64,000 bases of DNA, from assembly GCA_012729315.1 (NCBI GenBank), contig JAAYDI010000103.1, positions 32,460 through 96,459 on the forward strand. The letters are read 5' to 3'. The stretch comes from Planctomycetaceae bacterium. Lineage in GTDB: Bacteria > Planctomycetota > Planctomycetia > Pirellulales > Pirellulaceae. Made by a program: the position numbers and the translations under genes. Positions 56,522 through 64,000 of this stretch are shown here, in pieces. Under the pieces are notes generated by a model. That model had not been told where the DNA came from and made no database searches. It was given only the letters and a program-made list of their open reading frames with translations. How positions within the stretch are numbered: position 1 is the first letter of the stretch; the number at the start of each line of letters is the position of its first letter.

Positions 56522-57346
56522 ATGTCGCACACTCTCCCGGTAGTCATCAGCCTGGCTGCCCTGACGCTGGCGGCCGGACTCGTCTGGTTTGCACTGGTCG
56601 TCCGCTCGACCAGCTACACCGTGCTGCAGACCTTCTTCTGGCTGCTGGCCAAGTTCTACACGCGGATCATGTGGCGTGCCAGGATCGTCGACCCGTTCCC
56701 GCTGGACGCGGACAGTAACGGCGTCGTCATCTGCAACCATCGCTCGAGCATCGACCCGTTTTTCATCCAGGTGTCCGTGCGGCGGGTGATCCGGTGGATG
56801 GTGGCCCGCGAATACTGCGAGCACCCCATGTTCGGGTTCTTCCTGCGGATTGCGGAGGTCATTCCGGTCAACCGGGGCGGCATCGATACGGCGGCGACCA
56901 AGGCGGCGATTCGGATTGTCTCCGAGGGGGGGGTGGTGGGCATGCTGCCCGAAGGCCGCATCAACACGACCGAACAGTTCATGAATCCCGTACGTCCGGG
57001 CGCCATTCTCGTGGCGCTCAAAGCGCGCGCACCGATCATTCCGTGCTACATTGAGGGGGCGCCGTATCGCGGCACGGCATGGAGCCCGTTTCTGATGCGC
57101 GCTCGGGCCCGCGTGCGGTATGGTCAGCCGATCGATCTGTCGCCGTACTATGGACGGGAGAAGGACAGCCAGCTGGTGCGGCACCTGCTGTTCCAGTGCG
57201 TGAAGGCGATTGCGGAGCTGGCCGGCCGCCCCGATTATGAGCCGCAGATGGCTGGCCGCAAGTGGCGCCCCGATCTGCTGGACACGGACGGGGCGGCGGA
57301 TGAGGCGAATGAGTTTCATGAGGCGGATGAGGTGGACGAGTCCTGA
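56522..57346 (+). CDS. plsC: 1-acyl-sn-glycerol-3-phosphate acyltransferase
   Basis: The 274-residue membrane enzyme has a hydrophobic N-terminus (residues 6-28), the catalytic NHRSSID (H73-D78), the PEGR motif (143-146) and NRGG before it, as in PlsC of phospholipid synthesis. The C-terminal tail is acidic with an imperfect EAN/EAD repeat. It faces the cytoplasm at the inner membrane. Confidence 0.88.
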   Translation: MSHTLPVVISLAALTLAAGLVWFALVVRSTSYTVLQTFFWLLAKFYTRIMWRARIVDPFPLDADSNGVVICNHRSSIDPFFIQVSVRRVIRWMVAREYCEHPMFGFFLRIAEVIPVNRGGIDTAATKAAIRIVSEGGVVGMLPEGRINTTEQFMNPVRPGAILVALKARAPIIPCYIEGAPYRGTAWSPFLMRARARVRYGQPIDLSPYYGREKDSQLVRHLLFQCVKAIAELAGRPDYEPQMAGRKWRPDLLDTDGAADEANEFHEADEVDES

Positions 57347-57374
57347 AGGTGGATCTGAACAGGAGTGGTGAGAG

Positions 57375-58184
57375 ATGCCGGATCTGGCAGGCAAGGTGGT
57401 GGTGGTGACCGGTGGCGGTGGCGTGCTGTGCGGAGCGATGAGCGTCGCGCTGGCTCAGCACGGTGCGGCTGTGGCCGTGCTGGATCTCTCGGCCGAAGCC
57501 GCGCAACGGGTGGCAGATCGCATCCGCGCCGATGGCGGCCGGGCGATAGCCGTGTCGGGCAGCGTGTTGAGCCGGGAGAGTCTGGTGGAGGCGGCGCGGC
57601 AGATCCATGCGGAACTGGGGCCCGTCGACATCCTGATCAACGGTGCCGGGGGCAACAAGCCGGACGCGACGGCCAGTGCGGACCAGTCGTTCTTCGACAT
57701 CCCGGCCGAAGCCATCGAGTGGGTCTTCAACTTGAACTGCCTGGGCACGATCCTCCCCTGCCAGGTGTTTGTGCCCGACATGGTGGCGCGGCAGCAAGGA
57801 GTCGTCATCAACATGGCGTCGATGGCAGGCATCCGCCCGCTGACGCGCGTCGTGGCCTACGCTGCGGCCAAGGCTGCGATCGCCAATTTCACCCAGTGGC
57901 TGGCCGTACACCTGGCTCAGCAGTACAGCCCGCACATTCGCGTCAATGCCATCGCGCCCGGGTTCTTTCTGACCGCGCAGAACGAATTCCTGCTGGTTGA
58001 CAGGAACACGCGGCAGCCGACCGCGCGCGGTCAGACGATTCTCACGCACACGCCCGCCAACCGGTACGGCACGCCCGACGATCTGCTGGGCACGCTCTTG
58101 TGGCTGGTCAGCGATGCGGCTGCCTTCGTTTCGGGCGCTATCATTCCAGTGGATGGCGGGTTCAGCGCATTCAGCGGCGTCTGA
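57375..58184 (+). CDS. short-chain dehydrogenase, possible D-mannonate oxidoreductase
   Basis: The 269-residue SDR has TGGGGVLCG (nucleotide binding), NGAGGNKPD, S149, Y162 and K166 of the YAAAK catalytic set, and PGFF followed by HTPANRYGTPDDLLGTLLWLVSDAAAFVSGAIIPVDGGFSAFSGV-type ending split over the last 50 residues. The C-terminal pattern resembles SDR-type D-mannonate oxidoreductases (fructuronate reductase), so that is the preferred guess, but other substrates are possible. No uronate genes are next to it. It has an AGGAG ribosome binding site. Confidence 0.85.
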   Translation: MPDLAGKVVVVTGGGGVLCGAMSVALAQHGAAVAVLDLSAEAAQRVADRIRADGGRAIAVSGSVLSRESLVEAARQIHAELGPVDILINGAGGNKPDATASADQSFFDIPAEAIEWVFNLNCLGTILPCQVFVPDMVARQQGVVINMASMAGIRPLTRVVAYAAAKAAIANFTQWLAVHLAQQYSPHIRVNAIAPGFFLTAQNEFLLVDRNTRQPTARGQTILTHTPANRYGTPDDLLGTLLWLVSDAAAFVSGAIIPVDGGFSAFSGV

Positions 58185-58246
58185 TGCCGTCTGACCCGGA
58201 GGTCCGACACATCCTCGAGCGGTGATCCGCAACGCGCGGCGAGACG

Positions 58247-58268
58247 CCCGGATTCTTTGACATCCGGG
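58247..58268. repeat. hairpin after the SDR gene
   Basis: CCCGGAT (58247-58253) and ATCCGGG (58262-58268) form a 7-bp stem with an eight-base loop. There is no T run after it, so it is at best a weak terminator. Confidence 0.45.
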
Positions 58269-58374
58269 CCGGTGTGACGTACGTTTGCGGTGGGTTCACG
58301 GAGCATGGCTATGCCTGTGATGGCTTGCTGCCGAGCGCGTCACATCACGTGTGCGCGAACCCACGCGCTGTCAC

Positions 58375-58402
58375 TTATCTTATCTTATCTTATCTTGTCT
58401 TG
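58375..58402 (+). repeat. pentanucleotide tandem repeat in a gene leader
   Basis: TATCT repeats about four times in a row and then changes to TGTCT/TG, 55-85 bases before the ATG of the next gene. The unit is not a multiple of three and lies outside the gene. Confidence 0.8.
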
Positions 58403-58459
58403 ACCTTGCGCGCAACCACATCCTGGACATTCTGCACTTTAGTCGTAAGGCGTATTTTC

Positions 58460-59122
58460 ATGTTCGTTCTTTCCTCGTGCCGGCGTCATCGTCGCGCGCT
58501 AGCGGTCGGTTCGCTTGCAGCGCTCCTGAGTCTGGGTTTGCTTTCTTCGGCCTTCAGTGCCGACATTGTGCGTGTGGAGGAAGAGTGGGAACTGGTGGTG
58601 GCCACGCCCGATCTGGCCAGGAACAGTCCTCAGGTCACATGCGCGCTGACGCCGTTTTCGCGACTGGAATGGCTCTACATGACCTTTGAAATCAACCACT
58701 GCAGCGACCCGGACTATGTTGCTGGTGGTCTGAACATGCACGTGTGGCACCTGGAGGAGCGAATGGCCACCAAGACAGTGTCCAACTCGCACGCCATGGC
58801 CACGACAGGTGAAACGGTGCGCTGGACGCAGGTCATGTCGCTGCGGCCTGGCGTCGTCGTGTTCGAAATCCTCAACGGCAGCTCAGCCACGTGGGGCAGT
58901 TTCGGCGCACCGGGCAGCCTCAAAGTCGCCGTGCTCGTGACCCCGGCCAGCCTCAACTACTACAGCCCAGCCGTCTCGGTACAGAACTCGGGCGTGACGT
59001 TCGCCTCCAGCTGTGTCGACAAGCTCACGCTCAAGAGCGTGCGCTATACATTCTCGGACGGCACGGTGCAGGTGGATTCCACGCCACGCGTGGTGCATCA
59101 AGCAACGCCGGAAGCCCCGTGA
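58460..59122 (+). CDS. secreted hypothetical protein
   Basis: The 220-residue protein has a clear signal peptide (RRALAVGSLAALLSLGLLSSAFSA). The mature part begins with DIVRVEEEWELVVATPD and is strand-rich (WLYMTFEINHCSD, NMHVWHLEE, VVVFEILNGSSATWG, LKVAVLVTP). It has no domain I recognise. The ATG at 58460 fits the signal peptide; the frame is open further upstream over the repeat. The next gene, TadG-like, lies 79 bases downstream, so they may form one unit. Confidence 0.7.
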   Translation: MFVLSSCRRHRRALAVGSLAALLSLGLLSSAFSADIVRVEEEWELVVATPDLARNSPQVTCALTPFSRLEWLYMTFEINHCSDPDYVAGGLNMHVWHLEERMATKTVSNSHAMATTGETVRWTQVMSLRPGVVVFEILNGSSATWGSFGAPGSLKVAVLVTPASLNYYSPAVSVQNSGVTFASSCVDKLTLKSVRYTFSDGTVQVDSTPRVVHQATPEAP

Positions 59123-59201
59123 GTTGTGTCGGAGCGCGTAGTGGCTGTGTCCGAGACTCGGCTTCAACCAGTCGATTCCATACGATATTCGGAAGCAAAT
59201 C

Positions 59202-60347
59202 ATGTCCAGACGGTCATGCCGCGACAAGCGGAAAGGGAACATCGTCGTGCTCACGATGTTCCTGATGGTCGGCCTGATGGCGCTGGTCGCCTTCAGCGTC
59301 GACGTGGGCTATTTGTGTGTCGCACGGCAGCAGTTGCAGCGGTCGGCGGATGCGGCTGCGCTGGCCGCCTGCTGGGAACTCGTGGATCGTGCGGCGCCCA
59401 CCGGCCAATCGGATGCCACGGCCATGACGCTCAGCGCGCAGCAGACTGCCGACCAGTTCGCCCGGCTCAACCCGGTGCTGCGCGAGAACCCGTCTTTGCT
59501 CGACGAGGACGTGCAGATCGGGTACCTCGATAATCCGTCCGATCCGACCTGCCCGCTGGTTGTCGGCGGCAGCGAGCCACCCAACGCCGTGAACGTGCGT
59601 GTGCGCCGGTCGGAGGAGGCCAACGGAACGGTCCCTCTGTTCTTCGCCCGTGTGCTCGGGCAGCGCGAGGCGCGGCTGGAGGCCGAGGCCACCGCTGCCC
59701 TGCTGACCAACATCTCGGGGTTCCGCACCCCACCCAACGGGCAGCCGATCGGAATACTTCCATTTGCGCTGGACGAAGAGACCTGTCTGGACATGCTCGC
59801 CGGGGAGGGGCCTGACAACTGGAAGTGGGATCCGGTCAACGAAGTGGTTGTGCCCGGGACGGACGGCGCGACCGAAGTGAATCTGTTTCCGCAGGGGACC
59901 GGTTCGCCGGGCAACCGTGGCACAGTCGATATCGGCGACAGCAACAACAGCACTAAGGATATTGCGCGCCAGATCACCAACGGGATCTCGGACGAGGACC
60001 TGGAACACCTTGGTGGTGAGTTGGTCCTTGACCCGGAGACAGGGGTGCTGTACCTCAACGGTGACACGGGCATCAGCGCTGGGGTCAAGGACGAGCTGGC
60101 CTCGATCATCGGAGAACCCAAGGTCGTGCCGATCTTTCGTGAAGTCACGGGGAACGGCAACAACGCGACCTATGCCATCGTGGATTTCGTCGGGGTGCGG
60201 ATTGTGGACGTGAAGCTGACCGGCAGCATGAGCAAGAAGCGGGTCATTATCCAACCGGCCGCGATCGTCACGTCTGGAGTGGTCTGGGCACCGGGCGAGT
60301 CGGGTGTGGGGCATCACATCTACTCGCCGGCCTGGCTGGTGCGCTGA
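59202..60347 (+). CDS. TadG-like/TadE family membrane-anchored protein
   Basis: The 381-residue protein starts with a basic RRSCRDKRKGNIVVL and a membrane segment (about residues 14-36) typical of the TadE/TadG family (GNIVVLTMFLMVGLMALVAFSVDVGYL followed by RQQLQRSADAAALAA). In complete systems these are minor pilins of the Flp pilus. No other tad genes are present here, so its partner may be elsewhere. The large C-terminal part is soluble and rich in Asp/Gly. Confidence 0.8.
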   Translation: MSRRSCRDKRKGNIVVLTMFLMVGLMALVAFSVDVGYLCVARQQLQRSADAAALAACWELVDRAAPTGQSDATAMTLSAQQTADQFARLNPVLRENPSLLDEDVQIGYLDNPSDPTCPLVVGGSEPPNAVNVRVRRSEEANGTVPLFFARVLGQREARLEAEATAALLTNISGFRTPPNGQPIGILPFALDEETCLDMLAGEGPDNWKWDPVNEVVVPGTDGATEVNLFPQGTGSPGNRGTVDIGDSNNSTKDIARQITNGISDEDLEHLGGELVLDPETGVLYLNGDTGISAGVKDELASIIGEPKVVPIFREVTGNGNNATYAIVDFVGVRIVDVKLTGSMSKKRVIIQPAAIVTSGVVWAPGESGVGHHIYSPAWLVR

Positions 60348-60421
60348 CGAACTGGAGGCGGACGCCGCCGGCGTCCCGGACAATGTGCGCATCGCGGCAG
60401 GGTCGGACCTGCCGCGAGCCG

Positions 60422-61597
60422 CTACCGGTCGCACCATGCGTGTACGGTCCGTGCCAGACACCGCAGGCGACGATGCACTGTGCGCGCATCGCTCCCCTGT
60501 GCGAAGACTGTCAGGATCGGCTGCCCGGCGCGCAGCACGGTACCGAGTTGCGGGAGGTCGGCAAAGGCGTCGTCGTCCCAGGAGCCTCGGGCAGCTTCCA
60601 GACGCTCGTAGAACGCCGCGCCGATCGTGCATTCTCTCAGGGCATATACCACGGCCTTGCCGTACATCGGCGCCGCTGGGACCGCAGTCGGGGAGGGCAA
60701 CCGACCACTTTGGCAGGCGTCCCAATGCTGCCCGATGGCCGCCACTCCGGTGGCGCGTTCCAGCACCTCCACCGCTGCGGTGTATCGCGGATTCACTTCG
60801 ATGGTCCAGATCTCCGTGCCCGCGAAGATCGTGTCGACGCCCACGAGCCCGCACAGTGGGAACGCCGCCGCCAGGCAGTCTCCGATACGCTGCAGCGTGC
60901 GCAAGGTCAGCGCGTCGCAAGCGATAGGGCCGATCGACCCGACATACTGAAAACCACCCGCCCCGGCCCAGACGCAGCCGACCAACTGGCGGGTCACGCC
61001 GAGCAAGGTGGCTGAGCCGTGCGCGGCCAGGAAGATGATGCCATGCGCGGGTCCGCGGATCCACGGCTGATAGTATGTCACGCCGCCACCGCGGCTGGCC
61101 GCCAGCCCGGGATCCGGCGCGCTGCACGGCGCAGTGCCCCCCGCGTCACGCCGCGGATCAAACCACCGGATGCGCGCGCCGCCGCAACTGCGCACCGGCT
61201 TGACGAGCCACCGCCCGGCGACGCCATGCGGCGGCCGAGGCACGGGACGGGGGAACCGCAGCCCATCCCGCGCCAGCACATCGCTGAGCTGCCACGGGTC
61301 GCGGAGTTGCCGCAGCACCGACCCGGGCAGGCCCAGCAGGTGGTGGCGGTGCGAGACGGCGTCAACCAGATCCGGCTCGTTCTCCAGGCCACCTGTGTAG
61401 AGCCACGCGGTGGGCGCGAGCTGCTGGGCGAGCGGCAGGATGCCCGCCGGATAGTCGGACACCAGGACCGCCTCACACGAGTCGGCCAGATCCCGATCAC
61501 AGAACCGATCGGCTGCCGTGACGCGGAACCCGGCACGGACGGCCGACTGGGCCGCCGCACGTACGCTTCCTCCGGCGATGAACAGGTGCTCGGACAT
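60422..61597 (-). CDS. ATP-grasp domain protein next to the C1 genes
   Basis: The 391-residue protein has the layout of ATP-grasp ligases: an N-terminal preATP-grasp part (HLFIAGGSVRAAAQSAV, PLAQQLAPTAWLYTGGLE), a central ATP-grasp part with RWLVKPVRSCGGARIR as the ATP-contacting strand, and VGVDTIFAGTEIWTIEVNPRYTAAVEV with the metal-binding E and N. Members of this group occur near H4MPT genes in methylotrophs and may form a peptide-like bond in the cofactor; the substrate is not known. It is divergent from the fae gene. The ATG at 61597 is used. Confidence 0.78.
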   Translation of the reverse strand: MSEHLFIAGGSVRAAAQSAVRAGFRVTAADRFCDRDLADSCEAVLVSDYPAGILPLAQQLAPTAWLYTGGLENEPDLVDAVSHRHHLLGLPGSVLRQLRDPWQLSDVLARDGLRFPRPVPRPPHGVAGRWLVKPVRSCGGARIRWFDPRRDAGGTAPCSAPDPGLAASRGGGVTYYQPWIRGPAHGIIFLAAHGSATLLGVTRQLVGCVWAGAGGFQYVGSIGPIACDALTLRTLQRIGDCLAAAFPLCGLVGVDTIFAGTEIWTIEVNPRYTAAVEVLERATGVAAIGQHWDACQSGRLPSPTAVPAAPMYGKAVVYALRECTIGAAFYERLEAARGSWDDDAFADLPQLGTVLRAGQPILTVFAQGSDARTVHRRLRCLARTVHAWCDR

Positions 61598-61612
61598 AAC
61601 GCCTCGACACAT

Positions 61613-61877
61613 GCTGCGCTACGGCCCCGCGAACCACGCGCGGGCCGCCGTCGGGTGTTTCCCGGTTTCCCGGCCGGACACGCAAGAGCGGTTGCATTTG
61701 GCAGCCAGTCTGCTAAGTTCGCGGCTTGGGCCAGACGCTGCGGCCGCCCCTGCCGCTCACCACCTTGACCGGTCGGTACGTTCCGCTGCGCTTGCCAGAC
61801 GATAGATTGCTGTGTCAGCCGCTCCAGACGCGGTGCTCAGTTGACAACCGGACAATTCTAGTTGTGGAGAACAGTGC
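61613..61877. other. divergent gap before fae
   Basis: I see no gene between the ATP-grasp gene and fae. A GGAG ribosome binding site precedes the fae start (about 61866-61869). No promoter was identified. Confidence 0.4.
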
Positions 61878-62375
61878 ATGTCCATGTACATCGGTGAAGC
61901 GTTAGTCGGCGAAGGGAACGAGGTTGCCCACATTGACCTCATGATCGGGTCTAAGGACGGGCCGGTAGGCGCCGCATTTGCCAACGCGCTGGCGCGGCAG
62001 AGCGCCGGGCACACCAACCTGTTGGCCGTCCTCACGCCGAACCTGGCGGTGAAGCCCGCCACCGTGCTGGTCACGAAGGTGACCATCAAGGGAATGAAGC
62101 AGGCGGTCCAGATGTTCGGCCCCGCTCAGGCGGCCGTGGCCAAGGCTGTCGCCGATTCGGTTGACGCTGGCGTGATCCGCTACGAACAGTGCGAGGAGCT
62201 GGTCATCGTGTGCGGCGTCTTCATCGCTCCGAACGCCGAGGACAACAAGAAAATCTATGACTACAACTACGAGGCCACGAAACTGGCCATTCAGAACGCT
62301 ATGACCGGCAAGCCCAGCGCGGCCGAAGTTGTCGCGGGAAAGGATACCGCCCAGCATCCGTTCAAGGGCTTCTGA
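61878..62375 (+). CDS. fae: formaldehyde-activating enzyme
   Basis: Fae condenses formaldehyde with tetrahydromethanopterin. The 165-residue protein is a full-length Fae: EALVGEGNEVAHIDLMIG with the catalytic histidine (residue 18), KDGPVGAAFANAL, TPNLAVKPATVLVTKVTIKGM, QAVQMFGPAQAAVAKAVADSV and YNYEATKLAIQNAM. It is followed at once by the methylene-H4MPT dehydrogenase gene, with which it makes the first two steps of formaldehyde oxidation. Confidence 0.97.
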   Translation: MSMYIGEALVGEGNEVAHIDLMIGSKDGPVGAAFANALARQSAGHTNLLAVLTPNLAVKPATVLVTKVTIKGMKQAVQMFGPAQAAVAKAVADSVDAGVIRYEQCEELVIVCGVFIAPNAEDNKKIYDYNYEATKLAIQNAMTGKPSAAEVVAGKDTAQHPFKGF

Positions 62376-62378
62376 TTG

Positions 62379-63251
62379 ATGCCCAGGCCGAAGATCCTCG
62401 TTCAGCTCGATAGCGATGCCCAGGCCAGCGTCTTTGATGCGGTGGTGGCGGTCGATGCCGGAGTGGATCAGTTGCTGCAGTACCGCGCCGTTGATGCGGG
62501 CTCCGTGCGCGCACTGGTGCACGGAGCCATCTTCACGCGCGGTATGGCCGATCTGCATCACACGGCGATCTTCGTCGGCGGGTCCGATGTCACGACAGGC
62601 GAGACGCTGCTGCAAGAAGTGCGTCGCAGCTTTTTCGGTCCGATGCGCGTTTCCGTCCTGTTCGATGCCAACGGCGCGAACACGACCGCGGTGGCTGCCG
62701 TGCTGGTGGCCCGCCGGCACGTGGAACTCGCGGGGGCCACAGCGACCGTGCTGGCCGGGACCGGGCCGGTGGGTCAGCGGACTGCCCGGCTGCTCGCCCG
62801 CGCCGGCGCTCACGTCCGCGTCGCGTCGCGGCGGCTCGATCGGGCCAGCGCCACCTGCACTCAGATCCGGCAGGCGGTCGCTGACGCACAACTGGTCCCG
62901 TATGCCACGTCGACGTCCGACGAGACCGCCCGGGCAATCGACGGGTGCGACATCCTCGTGGCGGCCGGTGCCGCCGGCGTGGAACTCGTGCCCGCCGACC
63001 TTTGGCAGTCCCACGTGCGCGCCCGAGTCGCTATTGACCTCAACGCCGTCCCACCTGCGGGGTTGCCCGGGGTGGAGCCACACGATAAGGCGATCGAGCG
63101 CGACGGGACAATCTGTTACGGCGCAATCGGCACCGGCGGGCTGAAGATGAAGATCCACAAAGCGGCTATCCGCAGCCTGTTTGAGACCAATGACCGGTGG
63201 TTCGATGCCGATGAACTCTACCAGCTCGGTTGCTCCCTGGATTCCGAATAG
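62379..63251 (+). CDS. mtd: NAD(P)-dependent methylene-tetrahydromethanopterin dehydrogenase
   Basis: The 290-residue enzyme belongs to the MtdA/MtdB/MtdC group: an N-terminal substrate part (FDAVVAVDAGVDQLLQY, RALVHGAIFTRG) and a Rossmann fold with TVLAGTGPVGQRTARLLARAGAHV, SRR and a DILVAAGAAGVELV-type strand. It oxidises methylene-H4MPT. Whether it uses NAD or NADP, and whether it is MtdB- or MtdC-like, cannot be said safely. The ATG at 62379 is used; it starts three bases after the fae stop. Confidence 0.9.
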   Translation: MPRPKILVQLDSDAQASVFDAVVAVDAGVDQLLQYRAVDAGSVRALVHGAIFTRGMADLHHTAIFVGGSDVTTGETLLQEVRRSFFGPMRVSVLFDANGANTTAVAAVLVARRHVELAGATATVLAGTGPVGQRTARLLARAGAHVRVASRRLDRASATCTQIRQAVADAQLVPYATSTSDETARAIDGCDILVAAGAAGVELVPADLWQSHVRARVAIDLNAVPPAGLPGVEPHDKAIERDGTICYGAIGTGGLKMKIHKAAIRSLFETNDRWFDADELYQLGCSLDSE

Positions 63252-63567
63252 AGTAGCCCATCGCACTCGTACCGGTACCTGCACCCGTATCTGCTCTTAC
63301 CATGCGTGAAAGAGACACGAGAACGCGCACCGGGCACGGGGAGGTGCGATACGATGGCGCGTGGTTCGGCGTAGAATCTGCTGAATCTGCCGAATCTGCC
63401 GGCAACGAGCTGCTTTTTATGTGCCAGCTTGCCCTGCTTGCCGATGTTAGCTTCGGGTGCGCTGAGCGATTCGTGCCTGCCCCGACCCCCGTGTGTCGTG
63501 GGATTGGCGGGCATGCCTGCTGCCGGGACTGCCAGGCGACGCGCATCGAGAGGGGGGGAGATATGCG
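63252..63567. other. gap with a short 9-bp tandem repeat
   Basis: No gene is seen. The nine-base unit GAATCTGC(T/C) occurs three times in a row at about 63374-63400. The ribosome binding site of the next gene (GGGGGGGAG) ends at about 63560. Confidence 0.5.
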
Positions 63568-63840
63568 ATGCGGCGTCTGATTCTGATGTTGGGTTTGTTG
63601 TTGGGGTGGGGGATCGCCATGCATGCGACGGAGCTGTGCGCGCAATCGCCGCGTGTGCCGTCGTACTTGATGCTGCGTGCTCCCAAACGTCCGCCGCACA
63701 GTCCGCCGTACTATCCGGGGCGTGGTTACGAGGTGCGTTCGCAGACGTATGCGTACGGCTGGTTTGGCGCGCAACCGCGCAGCCACTGGTACCGCCACGA
63801 AGGGTACAACTCGGCATACATTCAGTGGACGAAGCGGTGA
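63568..63840 (+). CDS. small secreted protein
   Basis: The 90-residue protein has a signal peptide (MRRLILMLGLLLGWGIAMHATELCAQ). The mature 65 residues are rich in Tyr, Pro and Arg (PHSPPYYPGRGYEVRSQTYAYGWFG, SHWYRHEGYN). The start is set by the ribosome binding site GGGGGGGAG; the frame is open upstream. Such small Tyr/Gly/Pro-rich exported proteins are frequent in planctomycetes. No function known. Confidence 0.7.
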   Translation: MRRLILMLGLLLGWGIAMHATELCAQSPRVPSYLMLRAPKRPPHSPPYYPGRGYEVRSQTYAYGWFGAQPRSHWYRHEGYNSAYIQWTKR

Positions 63841-64000
63841 TTTCGCGTTTTCGCTGGGACGGTGAAGGCTCGGTCATTCCGAGCCGGTTGTAGTGGACAA
63901 ATCCATGCCATGGATGGGCCCATTCGCATGGACTGCCTACCTCCTCACCGTGCAGCGGTTCCATCCCGCAATTGGCCGAAGGCCACTATCAACGTAGCCT
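63841..64000. other. right edge without a recognised gene
   Basis: I see no convincing gene in the last 160 bases. Confidence 0.3.

Noticed and set aside
1..64000. tRNA, rRNA, CRISPR array, insertion sequence or prophage
   Set aside because: No cloverleaf-like or TTCRANNC block, regular spaced repeats or transposase/integrase (other than Xer) were seen in the intergenic DNA. A covariance search could still find a small RNA that I missed.

Overview
The window is high-GC DNA (about 64 percent by eye), densely coded on both strands, and looks chromosomal from a member of the Planctomycetota. The reasons are a formaldehyde-activating enzyme next to an MtdA/B/C-type methylene-tetrahydromethanopterin dehydrogenase, a secreted DUF1573 protein, a short DUF6800-like basic protein, a zinc-ribbon plus membrane-segment hypothetical, a TadG-like protein, very large secreted beta-rich proteins of unknown function and many small lipoproteins. 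No phage, IS element, CRISPR array, rRNA or tRNA gene was seen. The genus cannot be fixed from this window.

Layout: 245-997 CPBP membrane protease; 1116-3816 two-component pair (NtrC-type regulator and its kinase); 4199-5044 secreted beta-propeller; 5046-6065 WYL regulator; 6087-10379 minus-strand translation block (ffh, rpsP, trmD, rplS, yraN, then queC) lacking rimM and rnhB; 10380-11237 a gene-poor gap with a 16-bp tandem repeat; 11238-16366 surface or secreted hypotheticals, including a decayed SGNH hydrolase; 16393-19764 a Xer recombinase, a NarL-type regulator and an orphan sigma-54 activator; 20018-22175 sucCD; 22220-24658 two tandem predicted outer-membrane proteins behind a good promoter; 24918-27194 purine salvage (ade, hpt); 27229-28152 a sigma-70 factor; 28381-30210 rpsA with a clear terminator; 30555-32686 a small basic protein and dnaK; 33160-34296 prephenate dehydratase; 34312-36015 a polytopic membrane protein; 36288-42135 a plus-strand block aroF-tpiA-secG-yicC-gmk-rpoZ-coaC-coaB-DUF4177; 42161-42922 an unknown gene with an attenuator-like leader; 43475-44284 an inositol-phosphatase family protein; 44367-55141 two overlapping genes for 1189- and 2402-residue envelope proteins; 55290-58184 rimI-like, metallophosphoesterase, plsC and an SDR; 58460-60347 a secreted hypothetical and a TadG-like protein; 60422-63251 a C1 module (ATP-grasp, fae, mtd); 63568-63840 a small secreted protein.

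Most of the window is housekeeping: ribosome and SRP-dependent secretion, TCA cycle, aromatic amino-acid entry and phenylalanine branch, triose-phosphate isomerase, coenzyme A synthesis, purine salvage and chaperone. The parts most likely to be new biology are the giant protein pair at 44-55 kb, which appears to be three diverged copies of one module (two fused in one chain), and the ATP-grasp gene next to the H4MPT formaldehyde genes. The window also holds an SGNH hydrolase broken by an in-frame amber codon and a lost C-terminal part, separate coaC and coaB genes, and several short tandem repeats in coding and leader DNA.
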